The notes beneath the pieces are model-generated. The model was not told the DNA's origin. It saw only the letters and a list, made by a program, of their open reading frames with translations, and made no database searches. Below, piece by piece: positions 43,572 through 51,465 of a stretch of DNA of 64,000 nt. Source of the DNA: JAYODW01 sp038116745. GTDB lineage: Bacteria > Pseudomonadota > Gammaproteobacteria > Ga0077536. Where the stretch lies: positions 8,217 through 72,216 of the forward strand of contig JAYODW010000028.1 in assembly GCA_038116745.1 (NCBI GenBank), in the 5' to 3' direction. The first letter of the stretch is position 1. The number at the start of each line of letters is the position of its first letter. The translations under genes and the position numbers were made by a program.

Positions 43572-44579
43572 TCAGTTGCCGTAATGCTCGACGGTCTTGA
43601 TCACGCGATAGGCGCCGAGCACGGTGGGCACGGCGACCTCGAGGCGTGCAGCGGCATCGAGAATGGGTTTGACGATAATTTCGATCTCGGTCTCGCGGCC
43701 GCCAAGCACGTCGCCGTGCATCGAGGTGCGCACCGGATCGCGATCCGGGGTCTGGCGTTCGCGCCCGACCTTCTGCATCACTTCGGCGGCCTCGTCGGGC
43801 GTCATGCCGTCGATTTCCTTCAACTTCGACAGCGGCGCGAAGAAATTCTCGGGCGCATAACCAAGCGCGTGGTACACAGCCAGCAACTCGCGCGCGATGG
43901 TGACGTAATGACGGGCACTGTGCTCGTAGGCGAGTCCGTCCCAGTAATCGAGCGCCGGGCGCCCGATCAGCGTGCTGGCCGACCACAGCGAGGCCCCGCC
44001 CACCTGCACGGCCTTCTCCCACAGCACATGGGTGATGTCCTCGACCGCGCGCGCACCCAGTCCGGCTACATCGAAGGCCTGCGCCAGCACCTCGGTACGG
44101 GCACTCGTGCCGCCATCGAGTTCTCCGAAATAGGCCGTCACCGGGACCGTGACGTGGTTGTGCGCAACGCCCGGTTCGACCAGCGTCGCGCCTTCGATGG
44201 TAGAGCCGCCTATGACCTTGTCGCGCCCGAAGCACGCGATCAGCGCCGCCTCCTTGTCGAGACCGTTCTGCAGCGTGAGCGCGCACCGCACGCGCGGAGC
44301 GAGCGGGCGTGCATCGGCCAGCGCTGCCGCGGCATCCTTCACCTTGGTCAGCAGGATGTAGTAGTCGATATCACCCTCGACTTCATCCGGATGCGTGCAG
44401 GCACGCAGATGATCGCGGACCTCGTGTTCGCCCCGGCTGCCGAAGATGCGCAGGCCGCGGGCGTTGACCGCCTCGGCGTGCGCCGGACGCGCGATGAGCG
44501 TGACGTCGACACCGGATTCGGCGAGATACCCGCCGAGCACGGAGCCGAGACCGCCGGCGCCATGGATGCAGATATGCAT
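43572..44579 (-). CDS. Ketopantoate-reductase-family (PanE/ApbA) oxidoreductase
   Basis: 335-residue NAD(P)H-dependent reductase. The Rossmann motif is GAGGLGSVLGG (8-18), followed by DVTLIARPAHAEAVNARGLR. The C-terminal helical domain contains LWEKAVQVGG, the equivalent of the catalytic Lys region, and REIDGMTPDE-like helices. The canonical product is pantoate, but the location 6 bp after an aldolase-family gene in a catabolic run suggests reduction of a 2-oxo acid from ring degradation. Confidence 0.8.
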   Translation of the reverse strand: MHICIHGAGGLGSVLGGYLAESGVDVTLIARPAHAEAVNARGLRIFGSRGEHEVRDHLRACTHPDEVEGDIDYYILLTKVKDAAAALADARPLAPRVRCALTLQNGLDKEAALIACFGRDKVIGGSTIEGATLVEPGVAHNHVTVPVTAYFGELDGGTSARTEVLAQAFDVAGLGARAVEDITHVLWEKAVQVGGASLWSASTLIGRPALDYWDGLAYEHSARHYVTIARELLAVYHALGYAPENFFAPLSKLKEIDGMTPDEAAEVMQKVGRERQTPDRDPVRTSMHGDVLGGRETEIEIIVKPILDAAARLEVAVPTVLGAYRVIKTVEHYGN

Positions 44580-44585
44580 GATGGC

Positions 44586-45560
44586 TCAGATGACCCCGAT
44601 GTCCGTCAGGTGCGCGGAGATCTCCTCCGCCTTGCCCGGCGGCACCGGCGCCACCGGCGGCAGGATCGGGCCGGCGGCAAGACCAATGGCCTCATACCAC
44701 ACCTTCATCGATGCCAGCGCCGAAGCATAAGTCGCGGTGCGTGCGATGTTCCAGATGAACAGGTCCTCGTAATACTGGCGCACCGGCGCCAGGGCCGCCC
44801 AGTGCTCGCGGGCCGCTTCCCATTCGCCGGCGCGCCCGAGCCGGATGTACTCCTTCATGCGGTCGCGCTGCTTGCCATAGAGGATGTAGGACAGTTCGCC
44901 CCACAGCACCTCGCCGCCGTCGCGCAGGTCGTCGAGGTAAAAATGTTCGAACGGATCGGAGACGATGAAATCGTCGCGCAGATCGCGCCGCAGCTTGAGC
45001 GTCTCGGCGCGGTTCATGTTGCCCTGCTTGACCGCGACCACGGTGTCGATGTCCGCCAGACGCGCCATCAGCTCGGCCCCCAGCACCTTGCCCGAGACCG
45101 GCGTGCGATACAGGCAGATGGCGAGATCGGAATGCCCGGTGAGATACTCGAACCAGTCGTAGACCTCGTCGTCGGTGCGCAGCTGCACGACCGGGTTGAT
45201 AACCTCGGCCCCGTTGAACCCGAGCGTTTCGACGAAGGCCATTTTCTCCAGCGCCTGATGCACGCTGGGATCGAGAATGATGGTCCACAGGTCCATGCGC
45301 CCGGCATTCGCTTCGGCCACAATCTCGTGGTAGCGCATCCAGTCGGAAAGCTTGAGGTTCCAGCACTCGGCGATGAAGCCGCCGACGACCAGGCCGTTCA
45401 GCCCCATTTCCGCGTAAGCATCGATGTTGCGGCGCATGCCGTCCACGTCGAAGTCGAGCTCCGCCTTGAACGGTGTGAGCGGGCACATGTAGAGATCCTT
45501 GATGGTCTCGGCTGCCCATTGCTTGGCTTCGGCACGGGAGAAATCAGGCACGGCATTCAC
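44586..45560 (-). CDS. DHDPS/NAL-superfamily aldolase-like protein
   Basis: 324-residue class I aldolase-fold protein. The Schiff-base Lys is K178 in VVAVKQGNMNRAE and the partner Tyr Y151 in AICLYRTPVSG; the N-terminal TIKDLYMCPLTPF and GFIAECWNLKLSDW mark the superfamily. It is only distantly like the NahE-type protein at 37171 and lacks its GECATLT motif. It heads the long minus-strand block, with the CTAGCATG element about 50 bp upstream. The exact aldol reaction is not known. Confidence 0.82.
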   Translation of the reverse strand: MNAVPDFSRAEAKQWAAETIKDLYMCPLTPFKAELDFDVDGMRRNIDAYAEMGLNGLVVGGFIAECWNLKLSDWMRYHEIVAEANAGRMDLWTIILDPSVHQALEKMAFVETLGFNGAEVINPVVQLRTDDEVYDWFEYLTGHSDLAICLYRTPVSGKVLGAELMARLADIDTVVAVKQGNMNRAETLKLRRDLRDDFIVSDPFEHFYLDDLRDGGEVLWGELSYILYGKQRDRMKEYIRLGRAGEWEAAREHWAALAPVRQYYEDLFIWNIARTATYASALASMKVWYEAIGLAAGPILPPVAPVPPGKAEEISAHLTDIGVI

Positions 45561-45608
45561 CTCGTCGTCGTTTTGTCGGTGGTACGAGTCGTCGCGATCA
45601 CGTCATGG

Positions 45609-45624
45609 ATTCTAGCATGTTAGT
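45609..45624. promoter_or_regulatory. CTAGCATGTTAG operator-like element upstream of the 14-gene block
   Basis: The 16-mer ATTCTAGCATGTTAGT is identical to the one at 48529-48544. The core CTAGCATGTTAG is a near-perfect palindrome. It lies about 50 bp upstream of the first gene of the minus-strand block ending at 32053, in the 98-bp gap after the flavin monooxygenase gene. Confidence 0.6.
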
Positions 45625-45658
45625 TGGAAGATGCCAGGGGCCCACGACACCACGTCGT

Positions 45659-46906
45659 TCAGTAAATCGACGGTAGTGGTTCCTGGCCGAGGAGGAAACG
45701 GCCGTAATTGCGCATCCCCACCTCGTAATTCTGGACCACGTGCTGGGAAATGGAGTGGATGTCACGCCAGAACCGCTGGATGGGGGAATCGGCGTAGATC
45801 GAGGAAGCACCGGCGTTCTCGAACAGCGCCGTGGCGGCAGCGCGCGTCTCCGATGACATGAAGGCGCGCCAGCCGAACAGGCGCGTACGCAGTTCCATCA
45901 GGTCGATCTCACCGCCGGCGGCAAGCGTTTCGCCGACGCGGGAGAGTTCGTCCGCGTAACTGTAAAGCAGGTGTTCGCATGCACTGACACGAACGGTGTT
46001 GTGCGCAAGCACGATCTGCGAATGCGCCATCTGATCCTGGCGTTCGACCGTGAACGTCGGTGTGCGCGACTTCATGCGCTCGGTCATGCGCCTGAGCATG
46101 CCCTGAGCACCGCCAACCGAGCAGCCCATCAGCGACAGGCAGATCCCCGGCCCGAACGGCATTCGGTAGAGTGGACCGGGGTTGATCGTGTTGCCCGGCC
46201 CGGTGCCACTGGCGATCATGGGAAACAACGACAGCGTGCGGTACTCGGGCACGAACCGCCGCTCGACGCGAACCCCGCAGCTGCCGGTACCGCGCATGCC
46301 CAGCGTGTCCCAGTCGTCGAGGACTTCGCACTCCGATTTCGGCACGAACATCATGCGGTAATCCGGCTCGCCGCCGTTGTCGAGCATGACCCCGAGCGCG
46401 ACCCATTGGGACCACAGCACCCCGCTCGAGAATTTCCACTCGCCGCTCAGCAGATAGCCGTCCTCCACCGCTTCGGCCTTGCCGGTCGGCGCGAACACGT
46501 CGGAAAACAACAGGTGCGGATCCTCGCGCCACAGCTCGGCCTGCATCTCGGGCGTGGCGAACGCGCCCCACCAGTGATGGATGGAAAGTATGCTGTAGAC
46601 CCACGAGGTCGCAACGTCGTGTTGGGCCAGCGCCTGGGAGATCCGGACCTGGGCCGGGAAGCCCATTTCCAGCCCGCCCCAGCGGCGCGGCTGCAACACC
46701 TGCATGAGCCGCGCGCGATTCAGGTCCTCGACGATGCTGTCGTCGAGCTTGTGCTCGCGGTCGGCCTTCCCGGCCAGACCAGCGGCGCGCTCGCCGATGG
46801 CGTGCGCGCGTTCGAGCAGCGTCTCGAGATCAACGTCCGCTTCCGGCGAGGCAAGCGTACGGAAACGCTCGTCGTCTGCGATGGGTGATGTCAGCGTGCT
46901 GTTCAT
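45659..46906 (-). CDS. Acyl-CoA-dehydrogenase-fold flavin monooxygenase (HsaA/HpaH-C2-like)
   Basis: 415-residue protein of the acyl-CoA dehydrogenase superfamily. Features are NRARLMQVLQPRRWGGLEMG, ISQALAQHDVATSWVYSILS, GEWKFSSGVLWSQWVALGVM and LGMRGTGSCGVRVERRFVPE. The sequence lacks the usual acyl-CoA dehydrogenase catalytic Glu context and better fits the HsaA/DszC/C2-hydroxylase group, which hydroxylate aromatics with externally reduced flavin. GGGGAA precedes ATG 46906. It is 37 bp after an HpaB-family gene. Confidence 0.8.
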   Translation of the reverse strand: MNSTLTSPIADDERFRTLASPEADVDLETLLERAHAIGERAAGLAGKADREHKLDDSIVEDLNRARLMQVLQPRRWGGLEMGFPAQVRISQALAQHDVATSWVYSILSIHHWWGAFATPEMQAELWREDPHLLFSDVFAPTGKAEAVEDGYLLSGEWKFSSGVLWSQWVALGVMLDNGGEPDYRMMFVPKSECEVLDDWDTLGMRGTGSCGVRVERRFVPEYRTLSLFPMIASGTGPGNTINPGPLYRMPFGPGICLSLMGCSVGGAQGMLRRMTERMKSRTPTFTVERQDQMAHSQIVLAHNTVRVSACEHLLYSYADELSRVGETLAAGGEIDLMELRTRLFGWRAFMSSETRAAATALFENAGASSIYADSPIQRFWRDIHSISQHVVQNYEVGMRNYGRFLLGQEPLPSIY

Positions 46907-46943
46907 GTCGGTTCCCCATGCGGCAGGCGGCGCGGCGGCGGAT

Positions 46944-48449
46944 TCATGACGGATCGGATTCGCGCAGCAACCGCTCGACCATCTCCTGATAGGCGGCGCG
47001 GCGGGGGGTGCGGTAGTGCAGCTGGCGCCCGAGTTCCGGATCGCCGGCGAAAAAAGTCTCGTAGATGTCCTGGCGGCCGCCGAACTGGGTCGCAACCGTG
47101 TCCCAGGCGAGCTTCATGACCTGCACCCGCTCGCGCGCACTGCAACCCGCACCGGCGATGAATTCCTCCAGCTGAGGACCGGTTTCCGGGTTTTCCAGGT
47201 CCGCCAGCGTCGGCGTCATCACCAGTGAGCTGCTGCCGAGCAGCCGGATGATCTCGACCAGGCGCTTGTTCACCCAGGGAATGAAAAACCGCACCATCGA
47301 CATCGCCACCATGCCGCGATCGGGCGCGGCAAACAGCGCCGCGACCTCGCGGAACCGATCCTCGAGACTGAATCCGGGATCGGCCGCGCGCGCTTCCTCC
47401 TTGTGCACCGCCGCCAGCACCTCGCGCCCGCTGGCTTCGATGAGCCCGTCGGCCATCTCGTCAAAGGCGCACATCTCGCCGATCATCGCGCGGTAATGCG
47501 GCATCTCGTCACGCCCGAGGACCTCGGCCATCTTGCTCGCCAGCCCGATCAGGTAGCGCATTTTCGCCCGGCCGCGGATGTTGGCCTGCAGGGCGAGAAA
47601 GCCTGGATAGCTCGGCCCCATCATGTTGTAGGCGACCACGTCGCGGCACACGAACACCCGTTCCCACGGCACCAGCACGTCGTCGAACAGTGCCAGCGCG
47701 TCACCTTCGTCGAAGCGCTCGGACAGCGGCCGATCGAAAGTCGAACGGCCCGCACTATAGGGTTCGCGCGCGACGAAACGCAGACCGGGCGTCGCCACCG
47801 GGACGGCAAAGCTCAGCGCGTAATCTTCCTCGTCCGGCTGGCGCGGCATATAGGGCCCGACCCACAGTTCCTCGCTGACCGGCGCCAGCGTGGACAGCAT
47901 GCGCGCACCTGAGACCACGATGCCGGCATCGGTTTCCTTCACCAGCCGCAGGGCTCGCTGCTCAGCCAGCGGCTTGCTGTAATCGCGCTTCGGATCGACC
48001 AGCGTATGGGTCAGACAGATGTCCTCGTCCCGGCAATACGCCCAGTATTTGAGCGCGTTTTCTGCAAACGCCTTGTCGCGGTGCCCGAGCACGTGGGGAA
48101 TGGCAGCGGTATCGGTGACGAAGGCATTCATGAAATCCGGCAGCCGCCCCATGAGACCGTAAGTCGCCTCCTTGCGTAAGGTCTCGCCATCGATGCGGTG
48201 GCTCATCTCTTCCCAGGTGCGCGCCAGCAGGAAGGAATTGCTTACCGGCTCGCCCGTTACCGGGGAGGGAAAGGTCATGCGCCCGGCGATGGCAGGGTCG
48301 TGAAAGCGATCGAAATGCGCCGCGATCTCGTCGATGATGCCGCTGAAAGCCGGATGCGTGGTGACGTCGCGCACGCGCTCACCGGCAACATATAACTCGC
48401 GTCCGTCACGCAGTGCGGCACGGTATTCCTGACCTCGTTTCAATGGCAA
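46944..48449 (-). CDS. 4-hydroxyphenylacetate 3-hydroxylase (HpaB) family oxygenase 1
   Basis: 501-residue FADH2-dependent aromatic hydroxylase. Family markers are REATYGLMGRLPDFMNAFVT-like text, CLTHTLVDPKRDYSKPLAEQ, VVSGARMLSTLAPVSEELWV, LFDDVLVPWERVFVCRDVVA and LGSSSLVMTPTLADLENPE. No HpaC-type reductase is nearby. The gene faces the GntR regulator at 48569 with CTAGCATG elements between them. Confidence 0.87.
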   Translation of the reverse strand: MPLKRGQEYRAALRDGRELYVAGERVRDVTTHPAFSGIIDEIAAHFDRFHDPAIAGRMTFPSPVTGEPVSNSFLLARTWEEMSHRIDGETLRKEATYGLMGRLPDFMNAFVTDTAAIPHVLGHRDKAFAENALKYWAYCRDEDICLTHTLVDPKRDYSKPLAEQRALRLVKETDAGIVVSGARMLSTLAPVSEELWVGPYMPRQPDEEDYALSFAVPVATPGLRFVAREPYSAGRSTFDRPLSERFDEGDALALFDDVLVPWERVFVCRDVVAYNMMGPSYPGFLALQANIRGRAKMRYLIGLASKMAEVLGRDEMPHYRAMIGEMCAFDEMADGLIEASGREVLAAVHKEEARAADPGFSLEDRFREVAALFAAPDRGMVAMSMVRFFIPWVNKRLVEIIRLLGSSSLVMTPTLADLENPETGPQLEEFIAGAGCSARERVQVMKLAWDTVATQFGGRQDIYETFFAGDPELGRQLHYRTPRRAAYQEMVERLLRESDPS

Positions 48450-48528
48450 AGGGGCGCTCCTCCCCTGGTCTGTGTGCCCCCATGTGCGTCAGTCACGCGA
48501 CCACACTCGAGGCGTTACCACTGAAATT

Positions 48529-48564
48529 ATTCTAGCATGTTAGTATTCGGATGGTAGCATGATG
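48529..48564. promoter_or_regulatory. Paired CTAGCATG-type elements between HpaB operon and GntR gene
   Basis: CTAGCATGTTAG (48532-48543) and a weaker GGTAGCATGATG (48553-48564) have centres 21 bp apart, two helical turns. They lie 83 bp upstream of the HpaB-like gene and directly before the GntR gene, where a GntR repressor would bind for autoregulation and operon control. Confidence 0.6.
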
Positions 48565-48568
48565 TCCT

Positions 48569-49306
48569 ATGAATTCGAGCCCCCAGCCACGTAGGGACGA
48601 ACCCATGATGCTTGCCCGTCAACGCATCGCCGAGCACGTCGCGGGCATCAACACTGATCACGGCCGCCCGGGCGGCAAGGCGGGAGAGATCGTTGCCGCG
48701 CTGGTCGGGCGCCTGACGGGCGGAACACTGGACTTCGGCGCCACGCTGTCAATCAACAGCCTGGCCGAGGAATTCAACGCCAGCCGACAGCCCGTCAGCG
48801 TCGCCATCAATCACCTGCGCAGCCTCGGCTACGTCGTGGTGGTACCGCAGGTCGGTTGCCGGGTGATCTCTCCAAGTCCTGCGGAGATTGCCGATTTCTT
48901 TTACGTGCTGGCGCATATGGAATCGGCGCTGGCCAGTCTGGCTGCAAAGCGACACGACGCGCGCGAAGGCGAAATACTGCGCGCAATTGCCGCCGAGATC
49001 GCCGCGGCGCCATTCGACAGCCCGGAACACCGTCGCTACTACGCCAGCGCCGTCGATACATTTCACGCCTCCATCTGGGGCATGTCGCGCGCGACCGCGG
49101 TCATCGCCCGCGTGCGCGATCTGTGGCAGCTCGCGGATTTCTACCTGTGGCACGGCGCAGGTAATTTCGACGCCGGCGGCGTAGCCACGGCGAACCGGGA
49201 ACGCGAGGCTATCGTACGCGCTATCACCCGAGGAGACGCGCCGAAAGCCGAATCCCTGATGGCAAAACACGTCAGGGGCAAACCCGCCCGCGTGGGGATC
49301 ATCTGA
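48569..49306 (+). CDS. GntR-family transcriptional regulator 1
   Basis: 245-residue regulator with an N-terminal winged helix (about 35-100: LSINSLAEEFNASRQPVSVA, INHLRSLGYVVVVPQVGCRV) and a C-terminal all-helical FCD-like effector domain (SPSPAEIADFFYVLAHMESA, RYYASAVDTFHASIWGM). ATG 48605 has a better ribosome site (AGGG) than 48569 and may be the true start. It is paralogous to the regulator at 54315. It is the best candidate for the protein binding the CTAGCATG elements, since two of them lie right before it. Confidence 0.85.
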   Translation: MNSSPQPRRDEPMMLARQRIAEHVAGINTDHGRPGGKAGEIVAALVGRLTGGTLDFGATLSINSLAEEFNASRQPVSVAINHLRSLGYVVVVPQVGCRVISPSPAEIADFFYVLAHMESALASLAAKRHDAREGEILRAIAAEIAAAPFDSPEHRRYYASAVDTFHASIWGMSRATAVIARVRDLWQLADFYLWHGAGNFDAGGVATANREREAIVRAITRGDAPKAESLMAKHVRGKPARVGII

Positions 49307-49642
49307 ACACCACGATGGCAGGCACACCAGCGAAGCGGCACGATTTCAGCGCGGGGCGTATATCTGAGCAACGATCAGATCGCGACGATAATTGATTTCT
49401 ACCTGTTGTAACCAGGCGCGCTAAAACGCCGGTGTCGCAGGCAGCATTGTCGCGCTTCATGTCAGGCCGGTTGCTCTGACGCGGCGCGGACCCACCGTGA
49501 TTGGCTCACTCCTGAGCGCCCGGTGACAGCGGTCGGCCGACGGAATCAGCGCAAGGGCGTGGCGCGAGGCGAGCCACCTGCTCAGCGTGACGATGCACGT
49601 CGCCACGTCGACTCAGGTCAGGCGAAAAAACTGCCAGGCGGA
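49307..49642. other. Intergenic between convergent genes, no feature recognised
   Basis: About 335 bp between the 3' ends of the GntR gene and the extradiol dioxygenase gene. No credible coding frame, strong hairpin or repeat was seen. Confidence 0.5.
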
Positions 49643-50578
49643 TCAATCAGGGATCCCCGGGGGCAGGGCCGTCATGATGGCGTAACCGGCGATCCACTCG
49701 GGGATGGCGCGGTAATACTCGATCCTGAAGTGGTCGCACCCGGCGGCGCGGGCGGCCGCCGCGGCCGCAATCCAGGTGCGGATCTCATGCGCGCCGCAAC
49801 CGCCTTCGCGGGAAATTTCGGCGTCATCCAGGGCCAGAACGGATGCGGTGTCGCCGCTGCACAGGGCCTCGAGAACACGCCGATCCCAGTCCGGGTTCAG
49901 CGGCACGCCCGCACCCTGTTCGGCCGCTTCCAGCACGCGCGCTTCCCGCGCTGCCCGCGCCTGCGCGTCAAGTGGTCCGCCGGCTATGAGCCGCTCCCTG
50001 ACCACGGGCGTCGCGCTCGTGAGCGCCGGGATGGGCGGATCGTGGGACAGGCCGCCCGAGGCGAGCAGCAGAACGCGCCCGGGCAGCGCCGCGGCGAATG
50101 CGCCCAAGGCCGCGCCAAGCTGCTGCACACGCGCGAGCGGCGGTAGCGGCGGTGCTGCACAGTTCACCACCAGTGGCACGACGGTTGGCAAAGCCCGCCA
50201 GTCGAACAGGTTGTCGAGCAGTTGCGTGACGCCGTGGTCAACGTCCTGCCGGTACGATACCGCAGCGTCAACGCCGTGTTCGTGCAGATGCCGCACGCAG
50301 GCTTCGGCCAGCGCGGGATCAGTCGGCAGCGGACCGGCGGGCGTGTCCCAGTCGCCGACCGAGGAAGCTTCCGCGCCGACGCAGAAAGCCGGCATCAATC
50401 GATAGAACAGGCCATTGAAGTGATCCGGTCCGATAGCAATAACCGTATCGGGCGCGAATGCCGCTACCCGTTCGGTCACCGCGTGCTCGCATTGCGCCAC
50501 CGCCGCACTCACGCCGGCGGCGGGTTCGCGACGTCCCCTGAGCGGGGAGTGCGATGAGAACACGGCGCCGACTGTCAT
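49643..50578 (-). CDS. LigB-family extradiol dioxygenase, MhpB-like
   Basis: 311-residue class III ring-cleavage enzyme resembling 2,3-dihydroxyphenylpropionate 1,2-dioxygenase. Iron or catalytic histidines are expected in VFSSHSPLR, IAIGPDHFNGLFY and YRQDVDHGVTQLL. Other markers are LLASGGLSHDPP and the C-terminal CGAHEIRTWIAAA and YRAIPEWIAGYAIM. The ATG at 50578 is 8 bp after the upstream hydrolase stop. Last gene in the operon starting with the flavin monooxygenase at 54193. Confidence 0.87.
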   Translation of the reverse strand: MTVGAVFSSHSPLRGRREPAAGVSAAVAQCEHAVTERVAAFAPDTVIAIGPDHFNGLFYRLMPAFCVGAEASSVGDWDTPAGPLPTDPALAEACVRHLHEHGVDAAVSYRQDVDHGVTQLLDNLFDWRALPTVVPLVVNCAAPPLPPLARVQQLGAALGAFAAALPGRVLLLASGGLSHDPPIPALTSATPVVRERLIAGGPLDAQARAAREARVLEAAEQGAGVPLNPDWDRRVLEALCSGDTASVLALDDAEISREGGCGAHEIRTWIAAAAAARAAGCDHFRIEYYRAIPEWIAGYAIMTALPPGIPD

Positions 50579-50586
50579 GTCCGCGC

Positions 50587-51465
50587 TTAGCCGTCTCGCA
50601 GAAAACCGAGGTGCAGGCGATTGAATGTTGCCGCATCCTCCCACTGTGGCCAGTGCCCGCAATCGCGCATCAGCTCATAACGCGCGTCCGGAATCAGTTC
50701 CGCGATACGCCGTCCCACGGTCTCGTCCGCGGTCGGATCCTGCGTCGTCCATACCACCAGCGTCGGGCAGGCGATTGCCGCCCACTCCGCGTCATCCAGG
50801 TTGTTGCGCGCGCGGATTTCCGGATCCTGCAATACCAGGATACGCTCCAGCGCTTCGGGAAAGCCGGGCTGGCGGTAAATCGCCTGGCGGCAGGCAATCA
50901 GATCGTCGTTGACAGAAGCCGGGTCGGCCATCAGCCATTCGAGGCGCGCCCGGATCGTGTCCCACACGGGATTCTGTACCGCGGCGCGCGTGGATGCCTT
51001 GATCTTTTCCATCACCGCCGGGTTCATGGTCGCTCCACCGGTGGTGTTGAGCACGAGGCGACCCACCCGATCCGGATATTTAAGCGCGAAACGCGCGCCT
51101 ACCCAGCCACCAAGCGATTCGCCGGACAGGCGCGGGCGCTCGAAACCAAGGCAATCAAGCACGGCACGCAGATGCTCGACGTAGGCATCGATTTCATAGT
51201 CGTACGCGGGCTTGTCGGTCCAGCCGTGACCGATCATGTCGATGGCGTAAACGTTAAAATGCGCACCGTGGGCCAGCAGGTTGCGCGCATAACACTCCGC
51301 GTGACCACCGGTGCCATGCAACAGCACCAGGGGCGGTGCATCGTCGCTGCCAGCCTTCAGGTAACGGGTCCGTATGCCGCCGGCGTCGATATACCCCTGG
51401 CTGAAAGCGCCGCCACGCAGATCCGACCAGATACTGCAATACGAGGTGTTGTCCTCAGTGCTCAC
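50587..51465 (-). CDS. Alpha/beta hydrolase, MhpC/BphD-like
   Basis: 292-residue C-C bond hydrolase for meta-cleavage products. Nucleophile S117 lies in LSGESLGGWVGA, oxyanion region LLHGTGGHAECYAR, acid in WTTQDPTADET, base His in RDCGHWPQWED. It overlaps the HpaB-like gene by four bases and is adjacent to the MhpB-like dioxygenase, so ring cleavage and hydrolysis are consecutive in the operon. Confidence 0.88.
   Translation of the reverse strand: MSTEDNTSYCSIWSDLRGGAFSQGYIDAGGIRTRYLKAGSDDAPPLVLLHGTGGHAECYARNLLAHGAHFNVYAIDMIGHGWTDKPAYDYEIDAYVEHLRAVLDCLGFERPRLSGESLGGWVGARFALKYPDRVGRLVLNTTGGATMNPAVMEKIKASTRAAVQNPVWDTIRARLEWLMADPASVNDDLIACRQAIYRQPGFPEALERILVLQDPEIRARNNLDDAEWAAIACPTLVVWTTQDPTADETVGRRIAELIPDARYELMRDCGHWPQWEDAATFNRLHLGFLRDG

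Noticed and set aside
43450..44286. A 278-residue minus-strand frame overlapping the PanE-family gene
   Set aside because: It is an out-of-frame Arg/Gly-rich shadow; the PanE frame carries a proper Rossmann motif.
41848..45623. Very long plus-strand open frames (up to 951 residues) opposite the aldolase, PanE, hydrolase and luciferase-like genes
   Set aside because: High GC leaves antisense frames open; the text is His/Arg/Gln-rich with no recognisable domains, while all minus-strand genes have clear families.
45659..46906. Calling this gene a true acyl-CoA dehydrogenase of beta-oxidation
   Set aside because: Sequence features and the adjacent HpaB-like gene fit the HsaA/DszC-type flavin monooxygenase branch better, though the subgroup is not proven.
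46906..47095. Extended start (47095) for the acyl-CoA-dehydrogenase-fold gene
   Set aside because: The extension overlaps the HpaB-like coding end and is low-complexity; ATG 46906 has a ribosome site and family-like N-terminus.
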